DNA from: Lachnospiraceae bacterium
Lineage (GTDB): Bacteria; Bacillota; Clostridia; Lachnospirales; Lachnospiraceae
Reading direction: 5' to 3'
Assembly (NCBI GenBank): GCA_022647575.1
Contig: JALCKY010000001.1
Span: forward strand, 896,125 to 960,124
DNA: 64,000 bases
Shown: positions 57,694 through 64,000 of the stretch, one piece after another
Layout of the letters: each line of letters opens with the position of its first letter
Numbering within the stretch: position 1 is the first letter of the stretch
The notes under the pieces: model-generated
What the model was told of the DNA's origin: nothing
Seen by the model: the letters and a program-made list of their open reading frames with translations, nothing else
Database searches by the model: none
Made by a program: the position numbers and the translations under genes

Positions 57694-58692
57694 ATGAGCG
57701 TCTATACGGCAAGCGATTCCCGCTATGAAAAAATGTCCTACCGCCACGTCGGAAAGAGCGGCCTGCAGTTCCCGGCCGTTTCCCTGGGCATCTGGCACAA
57801 TTTCGGTTCAAAAGACAATTTCGATACGATGGAGGAAATTCTGAAGACAGCCTTCGACTGCGGCATTACGCAGTTCGACGCCGCAAACAACTACGGCCCT
57901 GTCTACGGCAGTGCCGAAGAGAATCTCGGAAGACTGCTGAAAAAGGATTTCCTGCCGTACCGCGATGAACTGGTCATCACTTCGAAGGCCGGCTACGATA
58001 TGTGGAAAGGTCCCTACGGAGATCACGGAAGCAGAAAATACCTGATTGCCAGCTGCGACCAGAGCCTGAAGCGTCTCGGCCTCGACTACGTCGACATCTT
58101 CTATCACCACAGGCCGGACCCGGATACGCCGGTGGAAGAATCGATGGAAGCCCTGGCTCAGATCGTCCGCAGCGGAAAAGCCCTGTATGCCGGAATTTCC
58201 AATTACAATCAGGAGCAGACCGCCGAAGCGATTAAAATCATGAAGGAACTGCACTGCCCGCTCATTGTCAACCAGCGGCGCTATTCCATCTTCGACCGCA
58301 CGATCGAGAAAGACGGAGTCAAGTCCTTCTGCCGTGAAAGCGGAATGGGCATCATTGCCTTTTCCCCGCTCGCCCAGGGCCTGCTGACCGACAAATATCT
58401 GCATGGGATTCCGGAAGATTCCCGCATCGCCAGGGACGGAAGGTTCCTGCATGCTTCCGACCTGACGGACGCCAAGCTGAAGAAGATTTCCCTGCTGAAC
58501 GACCTGGCCTCGCTAAGAGGTCAGACGCTGGCACAGATGGCACTTTCCTGGATTCTGAAGGACGGCGATGTCTGCTCGGTGCTGATCGGCGCTTCAAGAC
58601 CGGAGCAGATTCTGGAAAATGTTTCCGTCCATGAAAAGGCGGAATTCTCCGAAGAAGAACTCCGGAAAATCGAGGAGATCTGCGGAGAGTGA
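57694..58692 (+). CDS. Aldo/keto reductase (YghZ/GPR-like)
   Basis: A 332-residue NADPH-dependent reductase of the AKR14/Kv-beta-like group. The catalytic tyrosine and aspartate are in FDAANNYGPVYGSAE; the lysine in VITSKAGYDMW; the histidine in DIFYHHRPDP. The cofactor site includes LIGASRPEQILEN. It matches L-glyceraldehyde-3-phosphate reductases that detoxify methylglyoxal-like aldehydes. AGGAGG precedes the ATG. Confidence 0.9.
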   Translation: MSVYTASDSRYEKMSYRHVGKSGLQFPAVSLGIWHNFGSKDNFDTMEEILKTAFDCGITQFDAANNYGPVYGSAEENLGRLLKKDFLPYRDELVITSKAGYDMWKGPYGDHGSRKYLIASCDQSLKRLGLDYVDIFYHHRPDPDTPVEESMEALAQIVRSGKALYAGISNYNQEQTAEAIKIMKELHCPLIVNQRRYSIFDRTIEKDGVKSFCRESGMGIIAFSPLAQGLLTDKYLHGIPEDSRIARDGRFLHASDLTDAKLKKISLLNDLASLRGQTLAQMALSWILKDGDVCSVLIGASRPEQILENVSVHEKAEFSEEELRKIEEICGE

Positions 58693-58737
58693 ACATACGC
58701 AGCACCGGCCGGGGACGCTCCCCGGCCGGTGTATGTC
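58693..58737. terminator. Strong GC hairpin between convergent genes
   Basis: CACCGGCCGGGGA (58703-58715) pairs perfectly with TCCCCGGCCGGTG (58719-58731) around CGC, with further ACATAC/GTATGT pairing outside. There is no T run, so termination may be weak or need a factor. Confidence 0.5.
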
Positions 58738-58780
58738 TGTGAAAGGTTCGGTCCGCATAAGGCTGAGGTCCGCAGCCGGT

Positions 58781-60604
58781 TCAGCTCTCTCCGAGGTTCA
58801 TCCTGCGGATCAGTTCCGGATCTGCCTTGAAATTCCGGTTTTCATCCATGAGCCCGTTTCTCTCCTGCTGCACGTCCGTCAGCTGCGTATAGCAGAAGCC
58901 GCATACATCCGGAAGCTTCCGGATGGCTGACGTCAGTTCCCCATACCGTGTCAGATATTCCTCAGCGGATTCGGCTTTTTTTCCATAGCCCCATCCGCTG
59001 TTCCGGTTCTGAAAGGCAATGCCTCCGTATTCACTGATCAGGATCGGCTGTCCGTGATAGCCGTATCCCTGCGCCAGGACATTCTTTCCGTTCTGAAAGA
59101 AAGAATTCCCGCTTTCGAGCTGCGCCCTGCATTTCCCGTAGCGCTCTGCCAGCGTTGCCCCGCTTCCCGCATAGTCATGGATCGTGATCACATCCGACAC
59201 CGTATGCTCCCAGCCGTCATTGGAAATGACCGGACGCTTTTCGGGATCCAGCGACTTGGTCAGCGCATAAATCTCTTCCGTGAACTCCTGCTGCCTCCTG
59301 CTGCTGTTCACGTCCGGGATGCCCCAGGATTCATTGAACGGCGTCCAGGAAATGATGCAGGGATGGCTGCGGTTCTGCTTCACGATCTCCGCCCACTCCT
59401 GCCGGAATTCTCCGGCGGCTGCTTCCGTGAAAGAATAGCAGGAAGGCATCTCGCACCATACCAGCAGTCCTTTGACATCGCACCAGTAAAGGAACCGTTC
59501 GTCCCCGGTCTTCTGATGCTTCCGCAGTCCGCTGAAGCCGAGAGCCTGCACGCTGTCAAGATCGCGGACAATGGCTGCTTCATTTTCCGGCGTCAGGTTC
59601 GATTCCTTCCAGTAGCCCTGATCCAGGACAAGCCTCTGATACAGCTCCTCCCCGTTCAGCAGGATCCTGCCGCCTTCGATGCGGATCTCCCGCATCGCGA
59701 AATAAGAATTCACTTCATCGAGGATCTCATCTCCGTCCTTCAGGCGGAACGTCACCTCATAAAGATCCGGATGCTCCGGACTCCATTTCCGCACCGGTGC
59801 CGGAAGACGCAGCCGGAGAAAGGCCTTCGCTTCTGCTGAGGGAATCCCTTCTGATGACGGAATCGCTGATGACGGAATTGCTGCTGACGGCATCTTTCCG
59901 GCGGGCATCATCTCTCCGGACTCCGCCTGCCCCGCTGCCGTCGTCCTGCCGTCCAGGGAAACCTCCGCGCAGACGGACAGGCCGCCCTGCGTCACGCCGG
60001 CGGCAAACTCAATCTCATCCGACTCCGGATGCGGGTTCATTTCCAGGGAAAGGATGCGTCTCTCCGGCACCGCTTCGAGCCAGACGGTTTTCCAGATTCC
60101 GCTTGTCGGCAGGTACCAGCAGGCAAAATTTTCCTCTTTCCAGCGCTGCTTGCCGCGCGGCTGCTCCGTGCTGTAGGAATCCTTCGCCTCTGCCGTCAGG
60201 ATATTTTCTCCTGCCTGCACCAGATCCGTAATATCGAAGGAAAACCGCGCATAGCCTCCTCTGTGGCCGCCTGCTTCCCGTCCGTTGACCCAGACCTTCG
60301 TCTCAAAATCGCATCCTTCAAAATGAAGCAGGAGATCCTTTCCCTCCAGTTCATTCGCTTCAAAAAAAAGACTGTGCCGGTACCACAGGCATGGATGGTT
60401 CCGCGTATCTCCGATTCCGCTGAGCGCCGATTCATAGGAAAAAGGGACCAGGATGTGCTGATGCTCACCCAGGTCCTCAAACCAGTGCTCCGCTTCTCCC
60501 TTACTTTCGTCGTCGAAACGAAAGTCCCACGTTCCGTTCAGACTCTGCCATTGTTTTCTGGCCATCTGCGGACGCGGATAGTCCGGCTGATGACAGACCG
60601 TCAT
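58781..60604 (-). CDS. GH2 beta-galactosidase/glucuronidase-like enzyme
   Basis: A 607-residue GH2 enzyme with the sugar-binding domain (WQSLNGTWDFRFDD; HFEGCDFETKVWVNG), an Ig-like domain, and the barrel. The acid/base Glu is in WTPFNESWG and the nucleophile Glu in ILISEYGGIAF. A low-complexity insert rich in Pro, Ser, Ala and Ile (about 231-262, with PSSAIPSSEGIPSAE) splits the Ig-like domain. No signal peptide, so cytoplasmic. The natural sugar cannot be told from sequence. Confidence 0.88.
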   Translation of the reverse strand: MTVCHQPDYPRPQMARKQWQSLNGTWDFRFDDESKGEAEHWFEDLGEHQHILVPFSYESALSGIGDTRNHPCLWYRHSLFFEANELEGKDLLLHFEGCDFETKVWVNGREAGGHRGGYARFSFDITDLVQAGENILTAEAKDSYSTEQPRGKQRWKEENFACWYLPTSGIWKTVWLEAVPERRILSLEMNPHPESDEIEFAAGVTQGGLSVCAEVSLDGRTTAAGQAESGEMMPAGKMPSAAIPSSAIPSSEGIPSAEAKAFLRLRLPAPVRKWSPEHPDLYEVTFRLKDGDEILDEVNSYFAMREIRIEGGRILLNGEELYQRLVLDQGYWKESNLTPENEAAIVRDLDSVQALGFSGLRKHQKTGDERFLYWCDVKGLLVWCEMPSCYSFTEAAAGEFRQEWAEIVKQNRSHPCIISWTPFNESWGIPDVNSSRRQQEFTEEIYALTKSLDPEKRPVISNDGWEHTVSDVITIHDYAGSGATLAERYGKCRAQLESGNSFFQNGKNVLAQGYGYHGQPILISEYGGIAFQNRNSGWGYGKKAESAEEYLTRYGELTSAIRKLPDVCGFCYTQLTDVQQERNGLMDENRNFKADPELIRRMNLGES

Positions 60605-61362
60605 TTTCTGTCACCGGGCTTCACGGCCCTTGTCGCAAGAAAAGACGGGATATGCAGCTCGTGCAGCCGTCCTTCTCCGTTCGTATCTTCATACAGATCC
60701 GTCAGCAGAAAACCGGCTTCCAGCTGCCCGCCGATCTGCTCTTCCAGCGTATGGGAAAACTGCACGCCGCTGTCGGTATCGGTCAGCTGCTTCATCTGGT
60801 CCGCATTCACAAGCGGATCAAACGGCAGCGAATTGATGATTTCCTTTTCCGCTTCGTCCGTCAGGAAATTCATGCCGTTGTCCAGTCCCGCCAGCAGGAC
60901 GCCGCCCTTTTTCAGCACGCGGAAGCATTCCCTGAAAATCGGCTTCACTTCCCGGACATAGCAGTTCGACACCGGATGGAAAATGAAATCAAAGCTTTCA
61001 TCCGCGAAGGGAAATCTCTTCGTCATATCGCCCTGAACGACTGTGATCGGATATCCTTCGCGTTCGGAAACCAGCCTCTCCGATTCAAGCTGTTTCGGGG
61101 AATAATCCAGCACCGTGCAGACAGCCCCGAGCGCCGCGAAGACCGGCATCTGCTGCCCTCCTCCGCTGGCAAGTCCGAAAACGGATCTGCTCTTCAAATC
61201 CCCGAACCATTTCTTCGGAACGAATTTCGTCGGTGTCAGCTTCATTTCCCATCTGCCATTTTTCGCGTTCAGGTATTCTTCGTGGGAAACCGGAATTCCC
61301 CATTCCCAGCCGTCCCCGACCCAGCGGTCAATCGTCTCCGCATTCTGATCCTGATAATTCAT
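60601..61362 (-). CDS. Class I SAM-dependent methyltransferase
   Basis: A 253-residue methyltransferase. Motif I is FGLASGGGQQMPVFAALGA, followed by VLDYSPKQLESERL and FADESFDFIFHPVSNCYV, a pattern shared with UbiE-type small-molecule methyltransferases. The usual GxGxG is ASGGG. Its stop overlaps the GH2 start by four bases. The target is unknown. Confidence 0.82.
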   Translation of the reverse strand: MNYQDQNAETIDRWVGDGWEWGIPVSHEEYLNAKNGRWEMKLTPTKFVPKKWFGDLKSRSVFGLASGGGQQMPVFAALGAVCTVLDYSPKQLESERLVSEREGYPITVVQGDMTKRFPFADESFDFIFHPVSNCYVREVKPIFRECFRVLKKGGVLLAGLDNGMNFLTDEAEKEIINSLPFDPLVNADQMKQLTDTDSGVQFSHTLEEQIGGQLEAGFLLTDLYEDTNGEGRLHELHIPSFLATRAVKPGDRK

Positions 61363-61389
61363 CTCTTCCCCAGTCCCTTTCCGGTATTT

Positions 61390-61483
61390 TTCTGATCCGT
61401 CTCTGTCTTATCCTGCATCTTCTTCTGATCTGCTTCAGTCTTATCCTGCATCTTCTTCTGATCTGTTTCAGTCTTTTCCTGCC
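61390..61483. repeat. 33-bp tandem repeat, about 2.8 copies
   Basis: Units at 61390-61422 and 61423-61455 and a partial third at 61456-61483 share TTCTGATCYGYYTCWGTCTT and TCCTGCATCTTC. The unit is 11 codons. It fills the gap between the flavin reductase stop and the methyltransferase start. One minus-strand frame stays open through it (KKMQDKTETDQ per unit) up to the methyltransferase start. Confidence 0.8.
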
Positions 61484-62070
61484 AACTTTCTTCCGAGGGC
61501 AGCGGCCTTTTCACACGCCTCATCCATGAATTCTTTGGTCTTTTCCGGAACGGCATCCAGCCCGCCCGCAAAAACGCTGTCGTACTGTCTGATTCCGAAC
61601 ATCGTGCAGAGCTGCCGCCAGTATTCGACGCCGATGCTTCCTGCCCGTTCAAAGTCCCCGCCGGATGTCAGGTAGACCAGCTGTCCCGCCCTGCAGTTCC
61701 CGTGCGGTCCTTCTTCATCATAATAATAAGTCACGCCGTTTGCGGAAATGTGTTCCAGATAGATGCGAAGCTGTGCCGGAAAGGAAAGATCCCAGAACGG
61801 AGCTCCCACGACGATTCCGTCCGCAGCGCGGAACTGTCTGGCCAGTGCATAGATTTCATGGTCAAACCGGCCGGCGCGGAACAGTTCGTCACGCTCATCC
61901 AGCATCGGCACCGTAAACGGAGTCAGATTCATTTTCGTCAGGTCGACTCTTTCCGTCTGCAGTCCGGGGTCCGCCTCAGAAGCCGCCCTGAGAAAAGCGC
62001 GGCAGAGATCGGCTGTCCTTGAGCCTTCTTTCCTCTGGCTGATGCAGCAGTCGACAAACAGCAGTTTCAT
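61468..62070 (-). CDS. NAD(P)H-dependent flavin oxidoreductase
   Basis: A 200-residue flavodoxin-fold protein. The phosphate-binding loop is DCCISQRKEGSRTADL, the second FMN loop is VGAPFWDLSFPAQL, and the third LTSGGDFERAG. This layout is that of AzoR/MdaB-type quinone or azo reductases. The start at 62070 has GGGAG nearby; 15 more codons are open upstream inside the glycosyltransferase gene. It lies just one base after that gene. Confidence 0.85.
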   Translation of the reverse strand: MKLLFVDCCISQRKEGSRTADLCRAFLRAASEADPGLQTERVDLTKMNLTPFTVPMLDERDELFRAGRFDHEIYALARQFRAADGIVVGAPFWDLSFPAQLRIYLEHISANGVTYYYDEEGPHGNCRAGQLVYLTSGGDFERAGSIGVEYWRQLCTMFGIRQYDSVFAGGLDAVPEKTKEFMDEACEKAAALGRKLAGKD

Positions 62071-62071
62071 T

Positions 62072-62803
62072 CTATCTCCCTTCGTCACCGGCTTCGATGG
62101 TCCGGTTGATCTCACCGAAATCCGACAGGGCCTGCCTGCCGATGCGGATGATGTTTTTGAAATTTATGGAATTCTTACCGCCCTGCCTTGGCCGGAACGT
62201 AATCGGAAGGTAGGCTACGCTTCGTTTCTTTTTTGTATAGATGACCGTCAGAAGGACATTCGCCAGATTGAATTTTTCCGGGACCAGCCGGATCTCCTCC
62301 CGCAGGACATCGGCACGCATCAGGCGGTAAGGCGTATTGGCATCCTTCACCGAAACATGAAACTTCCTGCGGATCACCGCCTTCAGGACCTTCGTGACAA
62401 GGATCCGGGAGAATCCGTCCTGCCTGCGGCTGCGGTCGCCGATGACCATGTCCTCCTGATTCCGCTTTTCCCAGAAGGGAGCAAATTCCGACGCCAGGGT
62501 CTGTCCGTCTGAATCTGTCTGGAAAATGAAATCGGCGCCGTGATCCAGCGCATACTGATATCCGCACAGCACCGTCGCACCGTGGCCTTCATTTTTCTTC
62601 GTAAGCGGACAGAAAAGAGGCCTGCCTTCCGTGCACTGCTTCATGATTTCGAAGGTACGGTCCCGGCTGCCGTCATCCAGGATGACGAGCCTCGACCTGC
62701 CTCCGCCGTCATGGGCCTCGATCACCGGATACCAGTCTTCGATGACCGAGCGGATATTCTCTTCCTCGTTATAAGCGGGCATGATGATGTATAAAATATC
62801 CAT
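62072..62803 (-). CDS. Glycosyltransferase family 2
   Basis: A 243-residue GT-A enzyme. IIMPAYNEEENIRSVIEDWY is the nucleotide-sugar entry motif, VILDDGSRD follows, and the metal-binding DxD is in FQTDSDGQ. No C-terminal membrane helices are visible, unlike dolichol-phosphate mannose synthases that carry GtrA-like tails. Acceptor unknown. It heads a small minus-strand run with the flavin reductase, methyltransferase and GH2 genes. Confidence 0.86.
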   Translation of the reverse strand: MDILYIIMPAYNEEENIRSVIEDWYPVIEAHDGGGRSRLVILDDGSRDRTFEIMKQCTEGRPLFCPLTKKNEGHGATVLCGYQYALDHGADFIFQTDSDGQTLASEFAPFWEKRNQEDMVIGDRSRRQDGFSRILVTKVLKAVIRRKFHVSVKDANTPYRLMRADVLREEIRLVPEKFNLANVLLTVIYTKKKRSVAYLPITFRPRQGGKNSINFKNIIRIGRQALSDFGEINRTIEAGDEGR

Positions 62804-62852
62804 TTTCCTCTACCCCCGGACAGCTTTCTTCCGGTTCTGTCTGTTTTCGTCC

Positions 62853-63386
62853 TTATTCCCGAAAGGCAATTCCCTCATGCCGGAGCAGCCAGCTTTTCTT
62901 CTCCAGCCCTCCGGCATAGCCGGTAAGGCTTCCGTCGGATCCGATGACTCTGTGGCACGGAATGATCAGGGAAATCGGATTGTGTCCCACTGCGCCGCCG
63001 ACTGCCTGGGCAGACATGCGGGAAATTTTCTTCTCACGGGCAAGGGCCGAAGCGATTTCGCCGTAGGTCATCGTATGTCCGTAGGGAATGGTCAGAAGGA
63101 TTTTCCAGACGGATTCACGGAACGGGGAACTGTGCACGGAAAGCGGCGGCAGGAAATCCGGCACCCTGCCGGCAAAATACAGATCCAGCCACTTCTTCGT
63201 CTCTCCGAAAACCGGAAGCTGTTTTTCTTCCGGCTTTTCCCCCAGCGTATCGCCGAAATATTTCTGCGCATCAAACCACAGTCCGGTCAGCGCCGTCCCG
63301 TCGGAAGCGATTGTAATGCCTCCGACCGGCGATTCATAATGGCCGGTGTAAACCGTCCTGCCGTCCGGTGCGTTCTTCCTGTCCAT
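62853..63386 (-). CDS. ogt: Methylated-DNA--protein-cysteine methyltransferase
   Basis: A 177-residue O6-alkylguanine-DNA repair protein. The acceptor cysteine is in SLIIPCHRVIGSDG, and the helix-turn-helix with arginine finger in TYGEIASALA and RMSAQAVGGAVGHNP. It takes methyl groups off O6-methylguanine in a suicide reaction. The start follows GGAGG; the alternative ATG 11 codons upstream lies within the esterase gene end. Confidence 0.92.
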   Translation of the reverse strand: MDRKNAPDGRTVYTGHYESPVGGITIASDGTALTGLWFDAQKYFGDTLGEKPEEKQLPVFGETKKWLDLYFAGRVPDFLPPLSVHSSPFRESVWKILLTIPYGHTMTYGEIASALAREKKISRMSAQAVGGAVGHNPISLIIPCHRVIGSDGSLTGYAGGLEKKSWLLRHEGIAFRE

Positions 63387-63405
63387 GCATTTCCTCCGCT
63401 TAAGA

Positions 63406-64000
63406 CTATGATATTCCATCCCGTCCCATTAGCCAAGTGATTCCTTTTGCCATCCGGACGCAGACGTCCCGGTAATGATTGCCCGGGTTCATTTCAAATA
63501 CAGAAGGGATTCCTCTGCCGGCATACTCCTTCTCCAGATTCCGGTAAATCGTCTCCGTCTTCCGGAGGAACGGATTCGCCGTCCTGCTTTCTTTGTTTCC
63601 CAGGGAAAGATAGATGCCTGCCGGCATTTTCTTCAGTTCATGGGCAGAGGCATAATCTGAAAAGCCCGGATACCAGACAGAGCCGGACGCACTCACGGCG
63701 CCGCTGAAAAAATCCGTCTGATACAGGGTCCACAGGGAAAACAGGCCGGCCATCGAATAGCCGGCGATATAGGATCTCGGATGCTGCAGCGAAAACTCCT
63801 TCTCCGCGGCCGGAACGGCCTGATCCAGAATCCATTTCAGATGCTCCGCCGCACGTCCTTCGAAATGGTCTTCATCCGATACGACCGGTTCCGAAGGCCA
63901 CGGAGACAGATCGCTGTCCCAGTTCAGCCCGCTGACCGTGACCAGATGAAACGGCGGGCAGGAAAGAGCCTCGCAGCATTTCCGCACTTCTTTTCCGCTT
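63406..64000 (-). CDS. Esterase-like alpha/beta hydrolase, C-terminal part
   Basis: The frame is open to the right window edge, so the N-terminus is missing; 198 codons are visible. The nucleophile elbow is YIAGYSMAGLFSLW with serine in GYSMAG, and a C-terminal histidine is in MNPGNHYRD. It resembles the enterochelin-esterase-like family (COG2819). WDSDLSPWPSEPVV upstream of the active site fits that family. The substrate is unknown. Confidence 0.8.
   Translation of the reverse strand, partial: SGKEVRKCCEALSCPPFHLVTVSGLNWDSDLSPWPSEPVVSDEDHFEGRAAEHLKWILDQAVPAAEKEFSLQHPRSYIAGYSMAGLFSLWTLYQTDFFSGAVSASGSVWYPGFSDYASAHELKKMPAGIYLSLGNKESRTANPFLRKTETIYRNLEKEYAGRGIPSVFEMNPGNHYRDVCVRMAKGITWLMGRDGIS

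Noticed and set aside
61359-61652. Minus-strand 97-codon frame through the 33-bp repeats as an independent gene
   Set aside because: Its first half overlaps the flavin reductase in another frame and reads as noise; only the repeat part is open by periodicity. Kept as a repeat finding.

Overview
The window looks like a chromosomal segment of an anaerobic, fermentative Firmicute of about 50-55 % G+C, most likely a Lachnospiraceae-like clostridium. The support is the pyrC-F-K-D-E cluster, DUF6142- and DUF5721-type proteins that I associate with Lachnospiraceae, two [FeFe] hydrogenases, AdhE, a tungsten aldehyde oxidoreductase, a CIRCE element and clostridial-type Rex boxes. Assignment to a genus is not possible from this sequence. 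I saw no rRNA, tRNA, CRISPR array, phage or insertion sequence.

Layout. 0-5 kb: pyrimidine operon on the minus strand, flowing into a small membrane protein and an HD-domain protein cut by the window edge. 5-15 kb: housekeeping and stress genes (cold-shock protein, DegV, HtpG behind a perfect CIRCE operator, an FAD protein, two HAD phosphatases, GlnRS) and an unexplained ~210-bp inverted repeat. 15-26 kb: a tungsten operon on the minus strand: a broken Fe-alcohol dehydrogenase, aldehyde ferredoxin oxidoreductase, MoaD, polyferredoxin, tungstate transporter, two MoeA paralogues and a MOSC protein. The tungstate-binding protein appears circularly permuted. 26-35 kb: a redox operon behind a promoter with two Rex-like boxes: [2Fe-2S] protein, PAS-containing sensory hydrogenase, PP2C phosphatase, catalytic hydrogenase, a shrunken Fe-ADH-like protein, AdhE and a small-molecule kinase. 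36-40 kb: a two-gene xanthine-dehydrogenase-type Mo hydroxylase whose [2Fe-2S] domain has lost nearly all cluster cysteines. 40-49 kb: sialic acid uptake and catabolism (ABC importer, NanK, NanE, RpiR regulator, NanA, divergent NagB-NagA). 49-51 kb: a multiply frameshifted PEP carboxykinase. 51-64 kb: ECF transporter subunit, methyltransferase-DUF1893 fusion, membrane protein, cupin, sugar symporter plus GH13 glucosidase, aldo-keto reductase, and a minus-strand run with GH2 enzyme, methyltransferase, flavin reductase, glycosyltransferase, Ogt and an esterase.

How it fits together. The 15-35 kb half is an electron-disposal region. Tungstate import and pterin-cofactor genes would serve the aldehyde oxidoreductase, which with ferredoxin interconverts acids and aldehydes. 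AdhE turns acetyl-CoA into ethanol. The hydrogenases release or sense H2. Rex would tie the hydrogenase/AdhE operon to the NADH/NAD+ ratio. The sialic acid genes feed fructose-6-phosphate into glycolysis.

Caution on sequence quality. Three conserved genes (Fe-ADH, the Mo hydroxylase large subunit, PEP carboxykinase) are broken by one-base indels, several in short homopolymers, with well-conserved protein in the shifted frames between. That pattern may be sequencing or assembly error rather than gene decay.
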